Source of the DNA: Myxococcota bacterium
Lineage (GTDB): Bacteria > Myxococcota_A > UBA796 > CAJQPC01
Assembly: GCA_023150845.1 (NCBI GenBank)
Contig: JAKLKD010000007.1
Span: forward strand, 1-64,000
Length of the DNA: 64,000 nt
Reading direction: 5' to 3'
In this document: piece after piece, positions 1 to 8,447 of the stretch
Layout of the letters: the number at the start of each line of letters is the position of its first letter
Position numbering within the stretch: position 1 is the stretch's first letter
Program-made: the position numbers and the translations under genes
The notes under the pieces: model-generated
Database searches by the model: none
Told to the model about the DNA's origin: nothing
The model's input: the letters and a program-made list of their open reading frames with translations, nothing else

Positions 1-3000
1 GCAGCGGCCCAGGGCTGACCCACACCCGCTCTCCGGGGGCGACGCGGGCGGCGTCGACGAGGGCGAGCCAGGCGGCGCAGCGCGGCAGAGCGCCCGCGGC
101 GGCCTGCTCGGCGCTGAGCCCCGGCGGCGTAGCCAAGGCGCGGCGCGTGTCCACGACGACTTCAGCGGCGAGGGCCCCACCTTCAGGGCGCGCGGCCATG
201 ACCGTCGCGCCGATGGCGAGGCCGGTCACCCCCGGACCCAGGGCCACGACCTCCCCGACGCAGACCCCGCCCGGGGACTCCCCCTCGGCGCAGGCCGCCG
301 CGTCGTGGGCGTCGGCGGCCTTCACCCGCAGGAGCGCCTGCCCAGGCCCCGGCGTGGCCTTGGGGGTGAGCACGAGGCGCAGGGCGCCGTCGAGGCGCTC
401 CAGGCGGAAGGGCTGGCCCCCGGCGTCGACGGCGGCGGGGCTCACCGAGGGCAGGCCGCCCCGAGTGAGGCGCGCGGCGAAGATCCGGCCCTCCCGCACG
501 GCGAGGCTGTCCTCGTCGCCGTCGTCGAGCAGGCAGAGGGTCAGCGCGCCCAAGGTGTCGTCTCGGTGAAGCGCGCCGAGGTCCACCCGGGCGGGGCGCT
601 GCCGGGGCGACTCCACACGGATCGTGCCCATGGCCGCCCAGGCCATCACGCCGCCCAGGCGGATCGTCTCGTCGCCGGGCACCCCCGGCGCCGCGCCGTG
701 GGTGAGGGTGATGAGGCGGGTCGTCGTCGAGGCCCGGCTCAAAAGCTGGGCGAAGTGCACGGCCCCGGCCCAGGCCGCGCGGCCCAGGCGTGCGGGGTCG
801 TCCCCGAGGTCCTCGGGCTCCTCGGCGTCCAGCGCGAGGAGGTTCACCAGGGCCCGGGCGCCGTCGAGGTGCGGCGTCAGCGTTTGGGCCAAGGCGTCAG
901 GATCTTCGGGGGCGAGCGCGTCGAGGGTCGTCACCGTCGCCCCGGCGGCGCGGAGGCTAGGCGCCAGGCGCGCGGCGAAGGCCGCCGAGGCGCTCCCCGC
1001 CGCGCCCGCCGCGAGCACGAGGCGCCCTGGCGTGGCCGTGGGGGGCGCCTTGGGGCTGTGCTCCTCCCAGGTCACCGACAAGATCACGCCGTCGAGGGGG
1101 TCGCTGGCCCCGGTGAGAGGGCCGAGCGTCACGCCATCCAGGGCGGCGACGAGGGCCCCGGCGTCGTCCCAGGCCCAGACATCAGCCAGGGCCTCCCCCT
1201 CGGGGCTCCGCCGCCGCTGGGCCTCGACGACGAGCGCCCCCCGGGCGGGGGCCGCCCCGAGCCGCGCCCGGCGCAGGCCCGTCGGCACCATGAGCGGCGC
1301 GTCAGGATCTTTGAGCAGCGTCAGCGTCTGGAGGCAGGCGTCCAGGAGCGCGGGGTGGGCCAAGAACCCTCGGGCGCTCCCGGCGCGCTCGGGCAGGCGC
1401 ACGAGGCCAAAGGCGCGGTCGCCCTCACGGCGGGCGCCGAGCACGCCCCGGAACGCGGGCCCGTAGCTGAGCCCGGCGTCGTGGAGGGCCTCGTAGAAGG
1501 CCTCGGCGTCGTGGGGCGGCGGGGCGGCGGGGGCCGCGCGGGTCGGCGGCGCCTCGGCGGGCAGGCCCATCGCCGTCGTGAGCAGGCGCCAGCCCTCGCC
1601 GACCGCCTCGTACAAGGCCAGCCGCAGCCCTCGCCCGGCGGGGCGCACCGTCAGCGTCAGCCGCGGGGTGTCAGCGCCTAAGGGCAAGGCGTGGTGCAGC
1701 CGCAGGTCGGCGAGCGTCAGGCCCTCGCCGCCGGGGCGGGCGCGCAGCGCGGCGGTGAGCAGCTCCACATAGGCCGTCGTGGGCAAAATAGCGGCCTGCT
1801 CGACGCGGTGGTCGAGGAGCCAAGGCGCCCGGCGGGGGCTCAGGCGCACCTCAAACTGGGCGCGCTCCGGGGACTCCGGCGCCACCTGGGGCGGCCCCAG
1901 CCAGGGGTGAGGCCCCGTAACCTCGGCGTCGCCCCGGGGCCGGGGCGTGATCCAGTGGTGTTCCCGGGTGAAGGGGTAGGTCGGCGGCGACACCCGGGGC
2001 GCCGGGGGCAGGCCCTCGGCCCAGGCCACGGGGAGCCCCTGGGCCCACAAGGCGCCGAGGCCCAAGGTCACCCGCTCGGCGCCGCCGTCGTCTCGGCGGA
2101 GGGTCGGCGCCACGACGGCGGCCTGGCCTCGGGCCTTGGCGGCGCCCGACAAGGCCTGGGTGAGCACGGGGTGAGGGCTCACCTCGACGAAGACGCCGAA
2201 GCCGTCCTGCAGGAGCCGCTCCGTGGCGTCGAGGAGCCGCACCGGGGCGCGCAGGTTCTTCACCCAGTACCCGGCGTCGAGCGCCTCTCCCCGCGCCCAG
2301 CCCCCGGTCACCGTGGAGCAGATCGGGATCCGCGCCGCCTGGGGGCGCAGCCCGGCCAGGGCCGCGCTGAGCTCGTCGTGGAGCGCCTCCACCTGGGGGC
2401 CGTGGGAGGCGTAGGTCACCCGGGCGCGCCGGGCGAAGACCTGGGCCTTGCCGAGCGCCCGCACCAAGGCGTCGACGTCTTCAGGCGGCCCGGAGACCAC
2501 ACAGCTCGTCGGGCTGTTCACCGCCGCGATCACCAGCCGCCCGCCCCAGGCCTCTAACCAGCCGCCCAAGGCGGCCTCGCCCAGCTCCACGGCGGCCATC
2601 GCGCCTCTGCCCTCTAGCCGCACCAGGGCCGCGCCGCGCCGGGCCGAGATCAACAGCCCGTCCTCCAGGCGTAGCGCCCCGGCGACCACCGCCGCCGCGA
2701 CCTCCCCCTGGCTGTGCCCCATCACCGCGTCGGGCACGAGCCCCCGGGCCCGCCACATCGCCGCCAAGGCCACGTTCATGCAGAAGAGCGTGGGCTGCAC
2801 CACGTCGACGCGGTCCAAGAAGGTGTCGTCGTCGGTGGTGAGCGCCTCGCGGATCGACCAGCTCACCAGGGGGCGCAGGGCCTCGGCGCAGGCGTCGATG
2901 GTCTCGGTGAACACGGGGTCGTGGTCCAAGAGCGCCCGGCCCATGCCCGCCCACTGGCCGCCTTGGCCGGGGAAGACGAGGCAGACCCGCCCGGCGGGGG

Positions 3001-6000
3001 CGGCCTGGCCCTCCACACGGCGGGGGTGCGGCGCCCCTCGGGCGAGGTCCGCGAGGGGCTCGATGAGGCTCGGGGCGTCGTGGGCGACGATCACCGCGCG
3101 CTGGGGCAAGGCCACGCGACCTGTGGCCAAGGTCCGGGCGAGGCCGGGCAGGGGCGCCTCAGGGTTCGCCAAGAGCCAGGCGTGGAGCCGCTCGGCGACG
3201 GCGGCCAAGGCGGCGGGGGTCTGGGCGGAGAGCACGAAGGGCAGGCCGCGGTGGGCCTCGGGGCGCGGCGCCGCCGGGCGCGCCGGGGGCGCCTCCAGGA
3301 CGACGTGGGCGTTCGTGCCGCTCAAGGCGAAGGCGCTCACCCCGGCGCGGAGGGGCCCAGCACCGGCCTCAAAGTCCGTGAGCGTGGTGTTCACGACGAC
3401 GGGCAGGCGGTCCCAGGCGATGCGTGGGTTCGGCGCGCGGTGGTGCAGGCTCGGCGGGAGCTGGCCCTTGGAGACGCAGAGCGCGGCCTTGATGAGCCCG
3501 GTGATGCCCGCGGCGCACTCCCCGTGGCCCACGTTCGTCTTCACCGAGCCGATGCGCAGCGCCGCCGACCGCCCCTCACCATAGGCCGCGGCGAGGGCCT
3601 CGACCTCGATGGGGTCACCGATGGGCGTGCCCGTCCCATGACACTCGACGTAAAAGACTGACGCGGGCTCGACGGCGCCGTCGCGCAGGGCGTCGCGGAT
3701 CACCTCGGCCTGGGCGAGCCCGCTGGGCGCCATGGGCCCGTCGCTGCGGCCGTCCTGGTTCACGGCGCTGCCCCGGATCACCGCGAGCACCTCGTCGCCG
3801 TCCCGCAGGGCGTCGGAGAGCCGCTTGAGCAGCACCACGCCGCAGCCCTCGCCCCGGACGTAGCCGTCGGCGTCGTCGGAGAAGCTGTGGCAGCGGCCCG
3901 TCGGCGACAAGGCGCGGAGCTGGCTCAGCCACACCTGGGACTCCGGGGCGAGCAGCACGTTCACGCCCCCGGCGAGGGCCATCGTGCACTCTCCGGCGCG
4001 CAGGGCCCGCACGGCGAGGTGAACGGTCACGAGGCTTGAGGAGCAGGCCGTGTCGATGGCCATGTTCGGGCCGCGCAGGCCGAAGGCGTAGCTGATCCGC
4101 CCGATCATCGGCGCGTGGATCGTGCCCAGGCCCGACCAGGGGTCGATCTCGTCCACGTCAGCGATGGCCCGCCACTGGTACTCCGTGCCGCTGAGCCCCA
4201 TGTAGACGCCCACCCGGGCGCCGTCGGTCTCGGCCACGCCCGCGCGCTCGAAGGCCTCCCAGACGCACTCCAAGAGCAGGCGCTCCTGGGGATCGACGCT
4301 GCGCGCCTCCCGGGGAGAGAAGCCGAACAGCGCGTGGTCAAAGCCCGTGAGGTCGCCGAGCAGGCCCGCCCAGCGTGAGACGGTCTTCCCCGGCGCGTCG
4401 GGCCGGGGGTCGTACCAGGCCTCAATGTCGAAGCGGTCGGGGGTGATCTCCCCGATGGTGTCCGTCCCAGTGACGAGCAGCTCCCAGAGCGCCTCGGGGC
4501 TCGTGACCCCGCCGGGCAGGCGGCAGGCCGCGGCGATGATGGCGATGGGCTCCCGGTCGTCCGCCGCCGCCGGGGCCTGGGCAACGACCGCCTCCCCCGC
4601 GCCCAAGGCCGCGCAGAGCCCGGCGATGGTGGGGTGGCTATACAGCAGGCTCGCGGAGACCGGGCGGCCGAGGTGGGCCTCCAAGGCGGCGGCCAAGGCC
4701 ACCGAGGCGCTGGAGTCGAGGCCCAGCTCCGCCAGAGGCCGCCGGGGGTCCACGGCGCTCTTGGAGATCCCCGCCAGGGTGGCCACCTCGGCGACGAGCC
4801 AGTCCTCCAGGCGTTGGGCCGGGGCCGCCGCCGCCGCCGGGACCGCCCGGGGCGCCTCCCAGCGGGCCAAGACCGGGAGCTCCCCGTCGAGGAGCGCCCG
4901 CTTCGTGGCCCGGCGCATCACCTTGCCGCTGGAGGTCTTGGGCAGCTCGCCCGGCGGGAGGAGCACGATCAAGGCCGCGGCGACGCCCAGCTCGGCGCCG
5001 ATGGCCGCGCGGATCCCGTCGAGCAAACCCTCAGCGTCGAGGGGCCCCCGGCGGCTGTCCACCTCGGCGACCACAGCGACCCGCTCCTCGTCGTCCACCT
5101 CCCACACAAAGGCCGCCGCGCAGCCGCCGCGCACCTTGTCCACGGACTCCGCGGCGGCCTCGACGTCTTGGGGGTAGATGTTGCGGCCGCCCAAGAGGAT
5201 GAGGTCCTTCTCGCGCCCGGTGAGCACGAGCTCCTCGCCGACGAAGCAGCCGAGGTCGCCGGTGCGCAGAAACGGCCCCGAGCCGTCGTCCCGAATCCGC
5301 GCGCCGAAGGTCTCCGCCGAGAGCTCCGGGCGCCCCCAGTAGCCCTGGGCGACGCTCGGCGAGCGCACCCAGACCTCGCCGATCTCCCCCGGCGCGCAGC
5401 GCTCCATCGTGCTGGGCCGCACGATCTCCACCTGGGTCTCCGGCCCCGGCGCCCCGACGGCGGTGAGGCCCCGGGCGTCGGGGTCGTCAGCGGCGGTGAG
5501 GGTGAGGCGACCGGCGGCGAGCTCGGCCCGGCGCACGGAGAGTAAGGTCGGCGGTGCGGTCACCTCGGGCATGGTCACGCACAGCGTCGCCTCGGCGAGC
5601 CCATACCCGGCGAACCAGCTCTCCCAGGCGAGGCCGCAGCCCCGAAAACGCTCGTAGAACCTGCGTAAGGTGTCGGGGCGTACGGGCTCGGCGGCGTTGA
5701 CGATCACCCGCCACGACGAGAGGTCGATACGCTCCAGCTCCTCCTCGGTGACCTTCTTGGCGCAGAGGTCATAGGCGAAGTTCGGCCCGCCGCCGGTCAC
5801 CCCCCGGTAGCGGGTGATCGCGTGAAGCCAGCGCGTCGGCCGCCGCAAGAAGTCGAGCGGCGACATCAGCACGCCCAAGCTCGCGGTGTGCATCGTGTGC
5901 AGGATGTTGCCGACGAGGCCGAGGTCATGAAACACCGGCAGCCAGCCCACCACCACGCTCTCAAAGCGCTGGCCTTGGGTGCCCCAGGACTGCCCGAGCT

Positions 6001-6589
6001 GGTGCATCATGTTGCCGTGGCTCACCATCACGCCCTTGGGCTGCCCCGTGGAGCCCGAGGTGTACTGCAAGAGCGCGAGCTGCTCCGGCGTGGCCGGGGA
6101 GACGTGGTGGTCGTCGCCCAGCGCCCCGTCGGTGGTGAGCCAAGGCAAGGCGCCGAGCTCCGGGGCGTAGGCCAAGGTCAGCTCGGCGAAGGCCGCCAGG
6201 GCCTCGGTGGTGAGCAGGGCCTTGGCCCCGGCGTCGGCGGCGATGGCCCGCAGGCGGGGCACGCTGCGGTCGAGGCGGGCGGGGTCGGGCGGGTACGCCG
6301 GGACGGCGACGGCCCCGGCGTAGAGGCAGGCGAAGAACCCGGTGATGAAGTCGAGCCCCGGCGGGAACACCAGGAGCACCCGCTCCCCGGCGAGGCCCAG
6401 GGCCACGAGCCGCGCGGCCAAGGCCCCGGCCTGGCGGTCGAGCGCGGCGTAGCTCAGGCGGGGGCCCTCGGTCTCCCCGTCCTCCAAGAACAGGTAGCCC
6501 GCCTCGGCGTGGGACTGGGCGCGGGCGCGAAGGAGCGCCACGAGGTCCGAGAATCCCAAGGACGGCGTCGGGGAGGGGTTGTGGGGCAT
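1..6589 (-). CDS. Modular type I polyketide synthase with N-terminal fatty-acyl-AMP ligase (partial, runs off left edge)
   Basis: This reading frame stays open from an ATG at 6589 to the window edge (2196 residues seen, C-terminus missing). Visible domains are as follows. A fatty-acyl-AMP ligase occupies about residues 10-590, with adenylate-forming motif TSGSTGQPKGV near 175 and HDLGLVG near 220. An acyl carrier protein follows with phosphopantetheine Ser626 (GLDSS). A ketosynthase lies at about 680-1100 with DTACSSS (Cys849), HGTGT and NVGH. An acyltransferase lies at about 1195-1480 with GHSQGE (Ser1293) and YASH near 1393, the pattern of methylmalonyl-CoA selectivity. A dehydratase follows with His near 1593 and DxxxQ near 1747; the usual HxxxG glycine is Gln. 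Then come a structural ketoreductase segment and the first part of an MDR-type enoyl reductase. The logic is loading of a free fatty acid as acyl-AMP onto the ACP, then one reducing, probably methyl-branching extension. The product is unknown. Confidence 0.93.
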   Translation of the reverse strand, partial: MPHNPSPTPSLGFSDLVALLRARAQSHAEAGYLFLEDGETEGPRLSYAALDRQAGALAARLVALGLAGERVLLVFPPGLDFITGFFACLYAGAVAVPAYPPDPARLDRSVPRLRAIAADAGAKALLTTEALAAFAELTLAYAPELGALPWLTTDGALGDDHHVSPATPEQLALLQYTSGSTGQPKGVMVSHGNMMHQLGQSWGTQGQRFESVVVGWLPVFHDLGLVGNILHTMHTASLGVLMSPLDFLRRPTRWLHAITRYRGVTGGGPNFAYDLCAKKVTEEELERIDLSSWRVIVNAAEPVRPDTLRRFYERFRGCGLAWESWFAGYGLAEATLCVTMPEVTAPPTLLSVRRAELAAGRLTLTAADDPDARGLTAVGAPGPETQVEIVRPSTMERCAPGEIGEVWVRSPSVAQGYWGRPELSAETFGARIRDDGSGPFLRTGDLGCFVGEELVLTGREKDLILLGGRNIYPQDVEAAAESVDKVRGGCAAAFVWEVDDEERVAVVAEVDSRRGPLDAEGLLDGIRAAIGAELGVAAALIVLLPPGELPKTSSGKVMRRATKRALLDGELPVLARWEAPRAVPAAAAAPAQRLEDWLVAEVATLAGISKSAVDPRRPLAELGLDSSASVALAAALEAHLGRPVSASLLYSHPTIAGLCAALGAGEAVVAQAPAAADDREPIAIIAAACRLPGGVTSPEALWELLVTGTDTIGEITPDRFDIEAWYDPRPDAPGKTVSRWAGLLGDLTGFDHALFGFSPREARSVDPQERLLLECVWEAFERAGVAETDGARVGVYMGLSGTEYQWRAIADVDEIDPWSGLGTIHAPMIGRISYAFGLRGPNMAIDTACSSSLVTVHLAVRALRAGECTMALAGGVNVLLAPESQVWLSQLRALSPTGRCHSFSDDADGYVRGEGCGVVLLKRLSDALRDGDEVLAVIRGSAVNQDGRSDGPMAPSGLAQAEVIRDALRDGAVEPASVFYVECHGTGTPIGDPIEVEALAAAYGEGRSAALRIGSVKTNVGHGECAAGITGLIKAALCVSKGQLPPSLHHRAPNPRIAWDRLPVVVNTTLTDFEAGAGPLRAGVSAFALSGTNAHVVLEAPPARPAAPRPEAHRGLPFVLSAQTPAALAAVAERLHAWLLANPEAPLPGLARTLATGRVALPQRAVIVAHDAPSLIEPLADLARGAPHPRRVEGQAAPAGRVCLVFPGQGGQWAGMGRALLDHDPVFTETIDACAEALRPLVSWSIREALTTDDDTFLDRVDVVQPTLFCMNVALAAMWRARGLVPDAVMGHSQGEVAAAVVAGALRLEDGLLISARRGAALVRLEGRGAMAAVELGEAALGGWLEAWGGRLVIAAVNSPTSCVVSGPPEDVDALVRALGKAQVFARRARVTYASHGPQVEALHDELSAALAGLRPQAARIPICSTVTGGWARGEALDAGYWVKNLRAPVRLLDATERLLQDGFGVFVEVSPHPVLTQALSGAAKARGQAAVVAPTLRRDDGGAERVTLGLGALWAQGLPVAWAEGLPPAPRVSPPTYPFTREHHWITPRPRGDAEVTGPHPWLGPPQVAPESPERAQFEVRLSPRRAPWLLDHRVEQAAILPTTAYVELLTAALRARPGGEGLTLADLRLHHALPLGADTPRLTLTVRPAGRGLRLALYEAVGEGWRLLTTAMGLPAEAPPTRAAPAAPPPHDAEAFYEALHDAGLSYGPAFRGVLGARREGDRAFGLVRLPERAGSARGFLAHPALLDACLQTLTLLKDPDAPLMVPTGLRRARLGAAPARGALVVEAQRRRSPEGEALADVWAWDDAGALVAALDGVTLGPLTGASDPLDGVILSVTWEEHSPKAPPTATPGRLVLAAGAAGSASAAFAARLAPSLRAAGATVTTLDALAPEDPDALAQTLTPHLDGARALVNLLALDAEEPEDLGDDPARLGRAAWAGAVHFAQLLSRASTTTRLITLTHGAAPGVPGDETIRLGGVMAWAAMGTIRVESPRQRPARVDLGALHRDDTLGALTLCLLDDGDEDSLAVREGRIFAARLTRGGLPSVSPAAVDAGGQPFRLERLDGALRLVLTPKATPGPGQALLRVKAADAHDAAACAEGESPGGVCVGEVVALGPGVTGLAIGATVMAARPEGGALAAEVVVDTRRALATPPGLSAEQAAAGALPRCAAWLALVDAARVAPGERVWVSPGPL

Positions 6590-6633
6590 GTCGTCATCCT
6601 GGACGAGTCGGTGTCAGAGTTTCGCAGGTCGTG

Positions 6634-8397
6634 TCAGCGATCGCGGGAGGCGCCGACGGGCGCGGGCAGGGGGCCGGGGCTCCAAGGCAAAAGCAGGGCC
6701 TCGCCGGGCGCGGGCAGGCGCACGGAGCGTAATGCGCCGTCCGACCAAGCCAACGTCCGCCAGCGGGGGTCGGACAGCGGCGGGTCAAAGGTGAAGGACA
6801 AGGCCCGGGGCCCGGCGGGATCCTCGGCGACGATCGGGTCGAGGCGCCGCACGGTGAGGCCCTCGCGATCCCAGCGCGTCGGGCTCCGCCGGGCGTCGTC
6901 GGGGTGAAGGAACAGCCGCTCCAGGGGCTGATCCCAGAGCCGCCCTGAGGCCAAGGTGAGGGTCAAGGTGGCGTCGTCTACACGCTCGACCCGGTGATCC
7001 GTCGGGCTCGCCGAGAGCACGATGAGGCGCTCCGGCGCCGCGCCGCCCTCAGCGACGAGGCGCGCCGGGATCAAGGTGAGGGAGGTCCAGGCGTCGGGCA
7101 TCGTGAGCACGAGCACGAGGGCGTCGGGCGGCATCGGCGAGGGCAGCTCGGCGGCCTCGGCGGCCTGGCGCAGGTCCTCGGCTTTGTTCGCGACCACCCG
7201 GAGCTGGATCGGGACCATCAAGGCCCCCAAGGCCGCGCCCAAGGCCAGGGGGGCCAAGGGCAGGAGCCCCCGTCGGGAGGTCGGCCAACGGGCCCAGGCT
7301 TCAGCGAAGAGCGCGGCGAGGACCATCACGCTGCCGAGGGTCATCCACAGGGTCAGGCGCCCGCCGGGGGCGGCCACGGTGAAGATCGGCAGGCCGCCCA
7401 GCGCGCCCAAGACGCCGATGCGCGCGGCGTCTCGGCGTGTCGGGCTGAGCTGAGGCCAGGCCCGCCAGAGGCTCAGCCCCACCAAGGCCGCCCCGCCGAG
7501 CCCCAAGGCCAACAAGACCGGCCGGGCCGCGGGGGCGGTGAGCCAGAGGTCGGCGGGCAAGAGCGCCAAGGCGCCGGAGAGCAGGGCTGGCCCCCGGCTG
7601 AGCGCCCCCCAGGCCGCGCCGAGGGGGTCCACCCGGGGGTCGAGGTAGAGCGCGCTGCCCTCGACGCCGTAGCCGAGGGCGGTGTGCAGCGCCGTGTAGC
7701 CCAAGAACAAGGCCCCGACGCCCAGGAGCGCCCCGCGCCAGCCGGGCCGCCGCAGCACCCACTCCAAGGCCGCCGCGTAGGGCAAGACCCCCAAGGCCGT
7801 CTCCGAGCTGGCGAGGCCCAGCATCACGCCCAGGGGTGCCAACCAGAGGCCAGGGCGCCAGCCGTCCAGGCGCCCGCGGGCCCAGGCGACGAGTCCCAAG
7901 AGCGCCGGGGCCGCGCCCATCCAGGCGTGGTGGTTGCTCACGAACCAGACGAGCTGGAGGTGGGCGGGGTGCGCGGCGAACAAGGCCAGGGCCAAGAGCG
8001 CCGCCCGACCGCCGAGCAGGCGCCGGTAGAGCGGCCAGGCCGCGGCGACGAGGCCGAGGGTGCCCACGATGCCCACGGCCTGCCAGGCCCAGGACCGGGG
8101 GTCGAGGACCGGGACCAAGGCCGCGAGCAGGGCCCCGGCGAGGGGGCGGGCGAGGATCCAGCGCAGGTTTGGGGAGGTCCACCAGAAGCCGACGCCACGA
8201 TCCCGCCAGAGGTCCTCCGCGACGGCGTAGCTGAGGTGAAAAGGCGCCGCGCGCTCCTCCCCCTGCAGGCTCAGCGCCCACCAGAGATCGTCCGCGGTGA
8301 GCCCGACACCGAGCGCCGGCGCGTGCAGGAGCACGAACCCCAGCAGGATCCACGCCGCGCCCCTCGGCGCCGCTGGGCGGAGCGGCGGCGTCAGCAT
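6634..8397 (-). CDS. Polytopic membrane protein, possible GT-C-type glycosyltransferase or O-antigen-like protein
   Basis: A 587-residue protein. About ten hydrophobic segments fill the first 400 residues and a soluble domain of about 180 residues follows. It has an early Asp pair (LTADDLWW) after the first membrane segment and a SNHHAW loop, reminiscent of GT-C enzymes that use lipid-linked sugars, but no family is certain. I chose the ATG at 8397; a GTG at 8433 would add 12 polar residues and extend into the spacer shared with the divergent sulfatase gene. It lies 44 bp upstream of the polyketide synthase start on the same strand, so the two may be co-transcribed. The role is inferred only from topology. 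Confidence 0.8.
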   Translation of the reverse strand: MLTPPLRPAAPRGAAWILLGFVLLHAPALGVGLTADDLWWALSLQGEERAAPFHLSYAVAEDLWRDRGVGFWWTSPNLRWILARPLAGALLAALVPVLDPRSWAWQAVGIVGTLGLVAAAWPLYRRLLGGRAALLALALFAAHPAHLQLVWFVSNHHAWMGAAPALLGLVAWARGRLDGWRPGLWLAPLGVMLGLASSETALGVLPYAAALEWVLRRPGWRGALLGVGALFLGYTALHTALGYGVEGSALYLDPRVDPLGAAWGALSRGPALLSGALALLPADLWLTAPAARPVLLALGLGGAALVGLSLWRAWPQLSPTRRDAARIGVLGALGGLPIFTVAAPGGRLTLWMTLGSVMVLAALFAEAWARWPTSRRGLLPLAPLALGAALGALMVPIQLRVVANKAEDLRQAAEAAELPSPMPPDALVLVLTMPDAWTSLTLIPARLVAEGGAAPERLIVLSASPTDHRVERVDDATLTLTLASGRLWDQPLERLFLHPDDARRSPTRWDREGLTVRRLDPIVAEDPAGPRALSFTFDPPLSDPRWRTLAWSDGALRSVRLPAPGEALLLPWSPGPLPAPVGASRDR

Positions 8398-8447
8398 TCG
8401 TCGGCCCGTGTCATGATTCCGGCCGAACCCCACGGAGAAGGCGCGCC

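Noticed and set aside
305-1681. Long forward-strand frame opposite the polyketide synthase
   Set aside because: It is in exact codon register with the sense gene on the other strand, which carries clear catalytic motifs; its Arg/Gly/Ala-rich product has no domain.
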